From SHAN690 sp040221375 (GTDB taxonomy: Bacteria; Bacteroidota; Bacteroidia; Flavobacteriales_G; Salibacteraceae), in the NCBI GenBank assembly GCA_040221375.1, contig JAVKEP010000110.1:80331-144330 (forward strand): a stretch of DNA of 64,000 bases. Direction: 5' to 3'. Under the pieces are notes generated by a model. It worked only from the letters and a program-made list of their open reading frames with translations, did no database searches and had not been told where the DNA came from. Every line of letters starts with the position of its first letter. Position 1 is the first letter of the stretch. Of this stretch, positions 1 through 7,209 are shown piece after piece. A program made the position numbers and the translations under genes.

Positions 1-923
1 CCATCTCCATTCAAGTACTCGATGGTGATGGTGTTTAAGTCAAATCCTTGAGGTTGTTCGTGCGCAATGGTGTCAGTTTTAATATCAATCTCAAAGTTGA
101 TCGCGCAAGAATTAGGAACGGCAGGGAAGTGTTGCTGATATTTAGCAGAGGAGGTACATCCATTGACATCGGTTCGCAGCGTTATTTCTTCAGTGCCGTC
201 AGCTGGAGTTTGGCCAAAGGCATACTTCACCTCTCGGCTGTTTGCCGAGGCGCCGCTTTCGAATCGCCATAGGTATTGAACCGCTGAAGCCGCCGTTTTA
301 ATCGCGGTGAATAGGTATTGGTCTTGGCCGAGGTCTTCGCTTTTTACCCTGCAATTGCAGCCAAAGTTGGGTAGAAAGATCGTGTCATCTATCGAGGCAA
401 TGCATCCATTGGCGTACTCAGTCTCGAGGCTTATCGGCAAGAAGGTGCGGGCGTCATCTCGATCAATTTCGAGCGTGAATTCTTCTTCGGTATAGACTGA
501 CCCGTTTACGTTCCATTTGAAGCTCTTTGCTTCGGAACTTGGTTTGGCTTTCAGATGAACGGAATAGCGCTCGGTCAACTTGATGCTTGACGGGGATCGA
601 AAGCTAGGGTTCTCCCCTCCAACCGTGGCAAGTAGTGATGGGTTTTCATAAGTTGATGCACGCCATAGTAGTAAGGCTGATGCAGGGCAAGAACTACATT
701 CAACAAGGGAGCCGGAGTAAAACGTTATGCCGAGGGAATCCACGCTGTATCCACTGCTTGCGACAAAGCCAGATTCCGCATCCATGCGAAGAGAAGTGCC
801 ACCTTCCACTGCTTCAAAATAGAATATCGGCATGTCAATCGGATCCAGACTTGGCTCGACGTATGTCTTGCATGAACCCAGAAGGATCAGGAAAAAGAGC
901 AGTATGTTGATCGAATGTTTCAT
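1..923 (-). CDS. Putative surface lipoprotein, 3' end cut by window edge
   Basis: Reading the minus strand from the ATG at 923 gives an open frame of at least 307 codons with no stop before the window edge, so the C-terminus is missing. The N-terminus is a lipoprotein signal (MKHSINILLFFLILLGSC, lipobox LGSC with Cys18). The body is Ser/Thr/Asp-rich and has short beta-like segments resembling PKD/Ig modules (for example VQYLWRFESG, AKSFKWNVNG), as in T9SS-era Bacteroidota surface proteins. Its ATG overlaps the stop of the upstream membrane-protein gene as ATGA, so the two are probably translationally coupled within the ECF sigma factor operon. I do not recognise a specific family. The PKD-like assignment is inference. 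Confidence 0.75.
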   Translation of the reverse strand, partial: MKHSINILLFFLILLGSCKTYVEPSLDPIDMPIFYFEAVEGGTSLRMDAESGFVASSGYSVDSLGITFYSGSLVECSSCPASALLLWRASTYENPSLLATVGGENPSFRSPSSIKLTERYSVHLKAKPSSEAKSFKWNVNGSVYTEEEFTLEIDRDDARTFLPISLETEYANGCIASIDDTIFLPNFGCNCRVKSEDLGQDQYLFTAIKTAASAVQYLWRFESGASANSREVKYAFGQTPADGTEEITLRTDVNGCTSSAKYQQHFPAVPNSCAINFEIDIKTDTIAHEQPQGFDLNTITIEYLNGD

Positions 924-2161
924 GGCTTCAATGACATTTTTAGATAGAACTCCAGTCGGATGAATCGATCATTGACCGTGTTGCTGGTGAATACATCTTG
1001 CAAAGGGTAGCTGATTCTGGAACCGACGTAATAGCGTTCGGTCAACTGATATGATAGGTCGGTCGTAGCGCTCAACCTAAAAGGATTCACGGCCTTCCAA
1101 CGCACGTAACCTACATCCACTACTTCAGTTAGCTCGTCGCTCGTCCAAGGTTGTTGAGTCTTTGATGAACGTAAAGAGTGACGTTCAGTGAGCCGTGCCC
1201 CAATAACATAGGAAGCGGATAGCCCACCACCAAGGGAAAATCGGTTCCATCTATATCTGACGAAAACAGGGAGTTCAGTCGATAGGATTTCAGAGGCTTG
1301 AATTAGGATTGACTGTTGGTAGGCCTCGTAGCCATATGTCTGGCCATCAATTACCGACTCTAGGTTGACAAAGTCGCGTACGAGCAACAACTCTGTGCCA
1401 AAAAGTAGATTATCCAATAGATGGGCAGATACGCCAATTCCGCCCACCTGCCCGGGCTCTGAAGACGTGTTTAAAGCAACCCCGGCTCTGATATAAGCTA
1501 CCCAAGGTCTCTCATGGTCAATCGTGTCGGGGTGGCGTGTTGATAAGGCCTTTATTTCAGCAGCCAAATGTTCGTGGCGCAACGGCATCTTTTCGAGGAG
1601 GTCTTCAATGCGAGCCTCGGTAGCAATCGGAGAATCATCGATTGACGCTGAGCCAACTTGGTCGCTGCTGGATGAGCTGAGTGGTAAAATGGGTTCATGA
1701 CTATGTTCTGAAGTGAGATTGGGAAAGGATTTTTGCAATTCGTTAGGTGATCCTGACCGTGATTTTGGTTGTAGTGCCCTGAATGCGCTACCCTGCGTTG
1801 ATTCCTGTTGAGCAACGTGCGCTACCTCGGCCATTTCATCTGCGTCCTTTGTCGGTAATTGGATGTCAGAGGACGAATTGTAAACAGGAAGGCATTCACC
1901 CTCCGGCAGGTCATCCAAATGACTGAATGAGCTCACGTGGCCCGGAAGATATGCAGGTGGTTGTGCAATTGACCAAACAGCCAAGCCGGAAATCCCTCCA
2001 AGGAATAATAATCCTAGACCCATCAGCCAATAGTAGATTGCCTTTCGCCTGCTTCTCTGGTCTAATGCAGCTGATATCGCGTCCCAATTGGCTACATCAA
2101 CTGGGATGGCTTCTTGGGTAAAAGCGGCGTCAAATATGTCTTTGAGTTCATCCTTTTTCAT
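920..2161 (-). CDS. Anti-sigma-like membrane protein fused to an outer-membrane-type beta-barrel
   Basis: 413 residues. Residues 1-38 form a short cytoplasmic segment with the pattern DVANWDAISAAL, like the N-terminus of anti-sigma-like proteins found next to ECF sigma genes in Bacteroidota. A single transmembrane helix follows at about 41-66, then a Ser/Pro/acidic linker (about 75-210). From about 220 to the end there are alternating amphipathic strands (WVAYIRAGVAL, FVRYRWNRFSLGGG, FIRLEFYLKM) typical of PorT/OMP_b-brl_2 barrels. It overlaps the sigma gene by ATGA upstream and the lipoprotein by ATGA downstream. The likely role is to hold or release the sigma factor in response to an envelope cue. 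The barrel reading rests on strand pattern only. Alternatively the C-terminal domain is a periplasmic beta-domain. Confidence 0.7.
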   Translation of the reverse strand: MKKDELKDIFDAAFTQEAIPVDVANWDAISAALDQRSRRKAIYYWLMGLGLLFLGGISGLAVWSIAQPPAYLPGHVSSFSHLDDLPEGECLPVYNSSSDIQLPTKDADEMAEVAHVAQQESTQGSAFRALQPKSRSGSPNELQKSFPNLTSEHSHEPILPLSSSSSDQVGSASIDDSPIATEARIEDLLEKMPLRHEHLAAEIKALSTRHPDTIDHERPWVAYIRAGVALNTSSEPGQVGGIGVSAHLLDNLLFGTELLLVRDFVNLESVIDGQTYGYEAYQQSILIQASEILSTELPVFVRYRWNRFSLGGGLSASYVIGARLTERHSLRSSKTQQPWTSDELTEVVDVGYVRWKAVNPFRLSATTDLSYQLTERYYVGSRISYPLQDVFTSNTVNDRFIRLEFYLKMSLKP

Positions 2162-2724
2162 ACGGCTTTGGATTTGGATTCAGACGAGACTCCTTCTAAC
2201 TGTGCTTGAAGGGTCTTTCTAGAAAAGTGTACATGCCACCTGCAGGTTCCAACTGTGATATCAAGCAGTTCGGCGACTTCTTCATAAGGATAGCCATCGA
2301 GGACTACTAGGTTAAAAACTTGCTGACTAACAGCAGGCAATTGTCGGATCATGGCCCTTAAGGCTTCAGCGTCGAGGGAGAGGTCAGCGTCATTGCTAGC
2401 AGAGCTGATAGAAGTGATGCTGTGATCATCAATGTCTTGAAAGGTAGTGTCGATCTCGGTATTTCTTTTGCGAAACTGATCGATGCACGTATTGATGGTG
2501 ATGCGCCGTATCCAAAGCGCAAATGGAACATGCTCTTTGTAGTGATCGATCTTGGTGCACACCTTTAAAAACGACTCGTTCAATGCTACTTGAGCATCTG
2601 CGTCGACTGGATTGTATCTCAGGCATATCTGCATCATGAGAGCATAACAAACCTTATAAAGCTCAAACTGAGCTTTTCTCTTGTTCTGTTTACACGCTGC
2701 AATCAGTTCTGCGCTGACGTTCAC
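2158..2724 (-). CDS. RNA polymerase ECF-type sigma-70 factor
   Basis: 188 residues, normal for ECF sigma factors. Region 2 covers about residues 18-88, with the core-binding and -10 helix segment around FALWIRRITINTCIDQFRKR. Region 4 covers about 122-178 and has the helix-turn-helix YEEVAELLDITVGTCRWHV. Between them lies a short acidic linker, so region 3 is absent, as expected for this class. The start is GTG at 2724; no upstream ATG is in frame. It is the first gene of a tightly overlapping set with the anti-sigma-like membrane protein and a lipoprotein. By analogy with such operons it should direct transcription of envelope genes, including its own operon. Its regulon cannot be read from this window. 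Confidence 0.93.
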   Translation of the reverse strand: MNVSAELIAACKQNKRKAQFELYKVCYALMMQICLRYNPVDADAQVALNESFLKVCTKIDHYKEHVPFALWIRRITINTCIDQFRKRNTEIDTTFQDIDDHSITSISSASNDADLSLDAEALRAMIRQLPAVSQQVFNLVVLDGYPYEEVAELLDITVGTCRWHVHFSRKTLQAQLEGVSSESKSKAV

Positions 2725-2748
2725 TTTTATATTGGGTTGTTAAAGCAG

Positions 2749-2782
2749 ACAAAGGAGGGCAGTAGACGCCGCCCTCCTTTGT
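2749..2782 (-). terminator. Strong hairpin between the SprB-like cargo gene and the sigma operon
   Basis: A perfect 12-bp inverted repeat (ACAAAGGAGGGC / GCCCTCCTTTGT) flanks a 10-nt loop. It lies 28 bp after the stop of the upstream minus-strand gene and 25 bp before the GTG of the ECF sigma gene. The tract after the stem is only moderately T-rich (TCTGCTTTAAC), so termination is likely but not certain. It could instead act as an attenuator or a stabilising 5' structure for the sigma mRNA. Confidence 0.6.
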
Positions 2783-2810
2783 GATTGCTAACCATATTTC
2801 GGATTCAGTA

Positions 2811-4679
2811 TCATTCTTTAATCACGGAGTGATGCTGTACGACACCTTCAATGATTACCTCTAAAATGTACTGTCCGCTAGATAGACCTTGAAGGTCTAG
2901 GTCCGTAGCAGTGGACGATGGTGAATTTGATTCTATGACTCGCTGACCTTGCAAGTTGATGACGCGGACAGACTCGATCAACCCATTTGCGCTGATCTGC
3001 AGTATGCCTTGGGTAGGATTCGGGAAAATTGTAAAGGATTTCGCGGGCTCATTTGAAATGCCAGTTGGCAATTCAGGGCGCACGGACTTGAGGTTTACAA
3101 TGAAATTTCCGTTCGGTACCGTGAGGTTTTCTTCGGTCAAAGTAAAATGCAAGGGGTATGAGGTTTTGTTGAGCATATCGATTTCGAGCCGATACGTTCC
3201 CAGTGCAAGGTTGTCGATTACGTATTCACCATTTTCATCGGAGCGGGTAAATGCTGCTACTTCGCCCTCCTCATTGAAAAGCACCAATTGAGCATTGGGC
3301 ACTGGATCACCCTCTCCACGATTTGCCCCTTGAGAAATGAGCCCGCCGACGAAACCAGGACCACCAGGATTGATTCCGCTGAAGAGTGAGAAATTCACAA
3401 AATAGTACGAAGTGGAGTTGACCACCAGTCCTGTTGCAAGAGACCAAAGTGCGGAAGAATCAAAGTAGGTCGGCACATAGGATGAATACATTGAGTGAGC
3501 GGGAAGCAATGCTGCCTTCACATAGTATGTTCCTGTGTCACAAATCGAGTTGAAGTAGTAGAATCCAAGCGAATCGGTATCTGTACTGTCAACTGCAGCA
3601 AGACTCCCGTTGTTTTCTTCAATGAGATAAACGCGAGCAAATTCACCTTGAGCGATCATGCCCATGATGGTGTCACAAGTGAAGGCTGCAACCGATACAT
3701 TTCCAGAGCTCTCGCATCCTGAAGCTGAGTCAGTTACGGTAACACTGTAGACATTAGGGCAAACATTCGTTTGTGTACTTGCTATTGCAGCGTTACTCCA
3801 GAGGTAAATGTAGTTTCCAGATCCTCCAGTCGCGCTTACTCCAACCGTTCCGTCACAACATTGATAGCATGTTTCATCCGTCTGAGACATGGTCAGCGTT
3901 GGAGCTTGTCCAAAGCTGATGATAATGGAGTCCGTTGCCGTACAGCCCAAAGAAGAAGTGACCGTTACGATATACATTCCAGCGCTTGTGGCAAGCAAAC
4001 TCGAATTCGAATCTCCTGTGTTCCAGAGGTAGCTCATGCTCCCGAGACCCGTAGCGGTTGCAGTCAAGGTGACCGTTTCACCAACGCAAGGAGAGCTGTT
4101 GTTAGAAGAAATTGAAGCGCTCACTGCAGAAGATGACGCGACAGTTGTGTTCAATGCAATGGTGTCTCCGTTGCCATCGGTAACCGTGACCGAGTAGTTG
4201 CCAGCACAGAGTCCTGTGGCCGTTTGGCCGGTCGCTGAATTGGACCATAAATACGTATAAGGCGTAACTCCGCCAAAGACAGTGGCCGTTGCCGAGCCAT
4301 CACAATTACCGCAGCTTGAAGCAGTTGCTGAAGCCGTGCCTGACAAACCCGAATTGGATAAGGTGACCGTTGAACACATGGAGTCGATACAAGGCGATAA
4401 GGAATCAACAAGCGTCAGGCATACGTTATAGGTACCGGCGCCTGGAAAAGAAACGGTTACCGTGTCGGCCGTATATGAGTAAGCAGGAGATGCTCCACCT
4501 GAGAATGTCCAGTAAAAGCTGGTTGATGCCCAAGAGTATCCCGTAGATGTATTTGAGAAAAATACATCATATGAATTGGTCGTCCATATAGCCAAGCTAT
4601 CAGAGAAGTCGGCATTGCATTGTGCCCATCCAGACACGCTCATAAAGACGATAGATAGTGAGAGTAGTAATTTTTTCAT
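2811..4679 (-). CDS. T9SS-secreted protein with PKD-like and SprB-like repeats
   Basis: 622 residues. A signal peptide (about 1-20, ending GWAQC) is followed by a PKD-like domain (about 25-108). Two SprB-type repeats follow (about 113-172 and 264-320), each with the signature G..PYTYLWSN..... then YSVTVTD, and an Ig-like segment lies between them. A carboxypeptidase-regulatory-like or SdrD-B-like fold sits at about 452-500 (SDENGEYVIDNLALGTYRL). A type A T9SS sorting domain closes the protein (about 545-622, IFPNPTQGILQI ... LSSGQYILEV). SprB-type repeats are known from flavobacterial gliding adhesins. This short relative is probably a cell-surface or secreted adhesin-like protein exported by Sec and then T9SS. 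It is monocistronic as far as can be seen. Confidence 0.88.
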   Translation of the reverse strand: MKKLLLSLSIVFMSVSGWAQCNADFSDSLAIWTTNSYDVFFSNTSTGYSWASTSFYWTFSGGASPAYSYTADTVTVSFPGAGTYNVCLTLVDSLSPCIDSMCSTVTLSNSGLSGTASATASSCGNCDGSATATVFGGVTPYTYLWSNSATGQTATGLCAGNYSVTVTDGNGDTIALNTTVASSSAVSASISSNNSSPCVGETVTLTATATGLGSMSYLWNTGDSNSSLLATSAGMYIVTVTSSLGCTATDSIIISFGQAPTLTMSQTDETCYQCCDGTVGVSATGGSGNYIYLWSNAAIASTQTNVCPNVYSVTVTDSASGCESSGNVSVAAFTCDTIMGMIAQGEFARVYLIEENNGSLAAVDSTDTDSLGFYYFNSICDTGTYYVKAALLPAHSMYSSYVPTYFDSSALWSLATGLVVNSTSYYFVNFSLFSGINPGGPGFVGGLISQGANRGEGDPVPNAQLVLFNEEGEVAAFTRSDENGEYVIDNLALGTYRLEIDMLNKTSYPLHFTLTEENLTVPNGNFIVNLKSVRPELPTGISNEPAKSFTIFPNPTQGILQISANGLIESVRVINLQGQRVIESNSPSSTATDLDLQGLSSGQYILEVIIEGVVQHHSVIKE

Positions 4680-5024
4680 TGTTTGATTTTTTATCCGTTT
4701 GACCCACTACACGAGAAATGCTAGGCTGGTGTTTGTATGTTGCGCTGAATGAATTATAAAACACTCATAATAAGCGAGTTAAATTTTTGTTCAATACGGA
4801 TCATTTACATGATAATGGATGTTCGCTATAAGACTTGATTGAATGGGTTTGCCAATGAAGTAGTACCATGAATACATAATGGCGGGAGTGGAATTTTTAC
4901 AAAAGAGCGGAATCGGTCAAAGCCGACCTTGTCGCACGAAAGGACGTCTGCCAATCGAGGAAATACCGGCGTTGATTTACAGCGCAAATTTCTGAGTCTC
5001 ACAACATTCCCCATAAAAAGACCC
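4680..5024. other. Intergenic region of about 345 bp without a supported gene
   Basis: This is the divergent region between the SprB-like cargo gene (minus) and der (plus). It is AT-richer than its flanks near 4750-4800. Small open frames here have no start context, no composition like the neighbours and no recognisable motif. The only element I can support is the der -7 box just to the right. No clear TAnnTTTG is seen for the minus-strand cargo gene. Confidence 0.6.
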
Positions 5025-5032
5025 TACCTTTG
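5025..5032 (+). promoter_or_regulatory. Bacteroidota -7 box (TAccTTTG) of der
   Basis: A perfect match to TAnnTTTG. Its last base lies only 9 bp before the der ATG, so transcription should start at or next to the initiation codon. A clear -33 TTG at normal spacing is not visible, so the call rests on the -7 box and its position. Confidence 0.6.
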
Positions 5033-5040
5033 CACCCCTT

Positions 5041-6342
5041 ATGGCATTAGTAGCGATCATAGGACGTCCTAACGTAGGCAAGTCCACCCTTTTTAACCGA
5101 CTCATCGGCCATCGTCAGGCGATTGTAGACGAGTATTCTGGCGTCACGCGCGACCGGCATTACGGCAAAAGCGATTGGGGTGGACGCGAGTTTTCAGTCA
5201 TCGATACGGGCGGTTATGTCAGCGATACTGCAGACCGCTTCGAAAAGGAAATTGCCAAGCAGGTATTGATTGCAATGGAAGAGGCGGCATTGATCCTATT
5301 CGTGTGCGACGCCAAGCAAGGTGTCATTGACCTGGATCGAGATGTAGCCAAGCTGCTCAGACAGAGCAATAAACCCGTCATGATGGTCGCCAACAAGGTG
5401 GATAATCCGTCGAGCACTGCAGACAGCTTTGAGTTTTATGAGCTGGGATTTGAAACGATATATCCCGTATCTGCTGTGAACGGTGGTGGCACAGGTGATC
5501 TACTCGATGACCTCATCAAATTGCTGCCGGAGGAAGAAGAGGTAGACGAACACGAACTGCCCAGAATATCCGTGGTAGGCCGACCCAATGCCGGAAAGTC
5601 ATCGTTTGTGAATGCGCTATTGGGCGTAGAACGAAACATCGTAACCGAGATTGCTGGCACCACACGAGACACGATCGATACGCATTACAACGCCTTTGGC
5701 TTTGAGTTCACCTTGGTTGACACAGCGGGCATACGAAAGAAAGCCAAGGTGCATGAAGACCTTGAATTCTATTCTGTAATGAGAGCAATTCGGGCAATCG
5801 AAGGTTCTGACGTTTGCATGCTGATGATCGACGCTAAGGAAGGACTCGGCCAACAAGACCTGAATATTTTCAGCCTGATCGAGAAGAACCGGAAGGGCGT
5901 AGTCATACTTATCAATAAATGGGATCTGGTTGAGAAGGAGACCAATACCTCCAAGGATTTCGAGGCAGACTTACGTGAAAAACTGGCGCCCTTCAATGAC
6001 ATTCCGATCATCTTTACATCGGTGCTCAACAAACAGCGGATCCATAAGTCATTGCAGCTGGCTCTAGACGTGTATAAGAACCGGACACAACGCTTGAAGA
6101 CGAACAAACTAAATGAAGTCATGCTTCCGATCATAGAGCGAACACCCCCGCCCGCGCTGAAGGGCAAGTACATCAAGATCAAGTACGTCCAACAACTTCC
6201 TACGCACGCCCCTACGTTTGCCTTCTACTGCAACCTGCCTCAATACATCAAAGAGTCGTATCGCAGATTTGTCGAGAACCAAATGAGGAAGAACTTCGAC
6301 TTTACCGGTGTGCCAATCCAGATCTTTTTCAGAAAGAAGTAG
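5041..6342 (+). CDS. der: Ribosome biogenesis GTPase Der (EngA), double GTPase
   Basis: 433 residues, normal for Der. There are two tandem GTPase domains. The first has P-loop GRPNVGKST (about 8-16), DTGG (about 56-59) and NKVD (about 118-121). The second has GRPNAGKSS (about 180-188), DTAG (about 227-230) and NKWD (about 292-295). A KH-like C-terminal domain ends in GVPIQIFFRKK. Der acts in 50S subunit maturation in the cytoplasm and is essential in the bacteria studied. The start is fixed by the conserved MALVAIIGRPNVGKS opening. A -7 promoter box ends 9 bp upstream, which implies a leaderless or nearly leaderless mRNA. The gene stands alone; a metal-related operon follows on the same strand with its own promoter. 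Confidence 0.98.
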   Translation: MALVAIIGRPNVGKSTLFNRLIGHRQAIVDEYSGVTRDRHYGKSDWGGREFSVIDTGGYVSDTADRFEKEIAKQVLIAMEEAALILFVCDAKQGVIDLDRDVAKLLRQSNKPVMMVANKVDNPSSTADSFEFYELGFETIYPVSAVNGGGTGDLLDDLIKLLPEEEEVDEHELPRISVVGRPNAGKSSFVNALLGVERNIVTEIAGTTRDTIDTHYNAFGFEFTLVDTAGIRKKAKVHEDLEFYSVMRAIRAIEGSDVCMLMIDAKEGLGQQDLNIFSLIEKNRKGVVILINKWDLVEKETNTSKDFEADLREKLAPFNDIPIIFTSVLNKQRIHKSLQLALDVYKNRTQRLKTNKLNEVMLPIIERTPPPALKGKYIKIKYVQQLPTHAPTFAFYCNLPQYIKESYRRFVENQMRKNFDFTGVPIQIFFRKK

Positions 6343-6391
6343 CATTAAGTTTCCGTAACACGCAGCCCAACTTTTTCTGCGATTTGTGCGT

Positions 6392-6399
6392 TACATTTG
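6392..6399 (+). promoter_or_regulatory. Bacteroidota -7 box (TAcaTTTG) of the HYC_CC_PP-HMA-TonB operon
   Basis: A perfect TAnnTTTG match. It lies inside the longest possible reading frame of the next gene (GTG at 6386) but 8 bp before an in-frame GTG at 6407. This spacing matches that of the der promoter and argues that 6407 is the real start and that the mRNA has almost no leader. The -33 element is not clear. Confidence 0.6.
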
Positions 6400-6406
6400 T
6401 ACACTA

Positions 6407-6793
6407 GTGAGAGCGACGGCAATCATATTCGCATTTTTTTACCTGATCAACTCGGTTGGTTACGGCTTGGAAATCCATTACTGCCTCGGCCAGGTGTCGG
6501 ATGTGAATTATGTTTTGCTCGACACCGAATGTCCTTGCGATGCCAATCACAGCGCATCGTTTAGTTCTTGTTGCGAAGAGAAAGAATTCTTCAATCAACT
6601 TGAAGATGACCATGCGGCGCCGGCTTCGGTTTCACTTTCCGATGTTCAGCTTTCTATGGTTTCCGAGTCGCCAAAAGCGTCTCGCCTCAATCTCGATCTC
6701 GACGAGTGGAAGCAGGAAGTCATAACCGATCGGGGTCCACCGCGATTCAGGGACATTACGATCGAGCTGGTTCGATTGATTACTTACGGTTAA
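6407..6793 (+). CDS. HYC_CC_PP family small exported protein
   Basis: 128 residues from the GTG at 6407, chosen because a perfect -7 promoter box (6392-6399) would otherwise lie inside the coding region and because a clean signal peptide then starts the protein (RATAIIFAFFYLINSVGYG). The family signature is present: HYC at residues 24-26, CPC at 42-44, CC at 55-56 and PP near residue 110 (DRGPPRF). The name HYC_CC_PP refers to these positions; the biochemical role of the family is not known to me. Cys/His content and its position ahead of an HMA protein and a TonB receptor suggest periplasmic or outer-membrane metal handling. The alternative start is GTG 6386, which would give 135 residues. 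Confidence 0.85.
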   Translation: MRATAIIFAFFYLINSVGYGLEIHYCLGQVSDVNYVLLDTECPCDANHSASFSSCCEEKEFFNQLEDDHAAPASVSLSDVQLSMVSESPKASRLNLDLDEWKQEVITDRGPPRFRDITIELVRLITYG

Positions 6794-6862
6794 ATGCACG
6801 GGGAGGCATCTGGTCTCCACACGGTCGCATTTTATTCAAGTATCATTAAAACATCGAACATC

Positions 6863-7207
6863 ATGAAAATCATTCAAACTATACTGGTCCTGATAGGGAT
6901 CACATTCGCAAGCACGAGCATTGCTCAAAAAGAGGTCGTTGAAGACACGCTCTTGGTCAAGGGAATCTGTGGTATGTGCAAGGATCGCATCGAAGAAGCC
7001 GCGTATGGAAAAGGCGTGAAATACGTCTCTTGGGACAAAGCGACGGATCAATTATCCATGGCGTACCGTGCCGATAAAACCAGCTTGGAAGAAATTGAGA
7101 AGCGCATTCTCGCCGCGGGGCATAGCACTGAGAACCACGTTGCTGAGAGAGATAATTACGCCAAGCTTCCAGATTGCTGTAAGTACGAAACGCAACACAA
7201 GCATTGA
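6863..7207 (+). CDS. Exported heavy-metal-associated (HMA) domain protein
   Basis: 114 residues from the ATG at 6863; an upstream extension in the same frame lacks any signal-like sequence, whereas this start gives a clear signal peptide (MKIIQTILVLIGITFASTSIAQ). The mature part is a single HMA fold with the metal-binding CxxC at residues 36-39 (GICGMCKDRIEEAA). A short C-terminal tail holds CC and two His residues (DCCKY ... HKH), which could be an extra metal site. HMA domains usually bind Cu(I) or similar soft metals. Export and the neighbouring TonB receptor (2-bp gap) suggest a periplasmic metal carrier. The metal identity is inference. Confidence 0.88.
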   Translation: MKIIQTILVLIGITFASTSIAQKEVVEDTLLVKGICGMCKDRIEEAAYGKGVKYVSWDKATDQLSMAYRADKTSLEEIEKRILAAGHSTENHVAERDNYAKLPDCCKYETQHKH

Positions 7208-7209
7208 TC

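Noticed and set aside
48..910. Three small plus-strand open frames at the left edge
   Set aside because: They lie opposite a long minus-strand frame with a lipoprotein signal and ATGA coupling; their translations have no motif and a non-coding composition.
4826..5014. Minus-strand 62-codon frame in the der upstream region
   Set aside because: No start context, motif or promoter; it covers the der promoter region.
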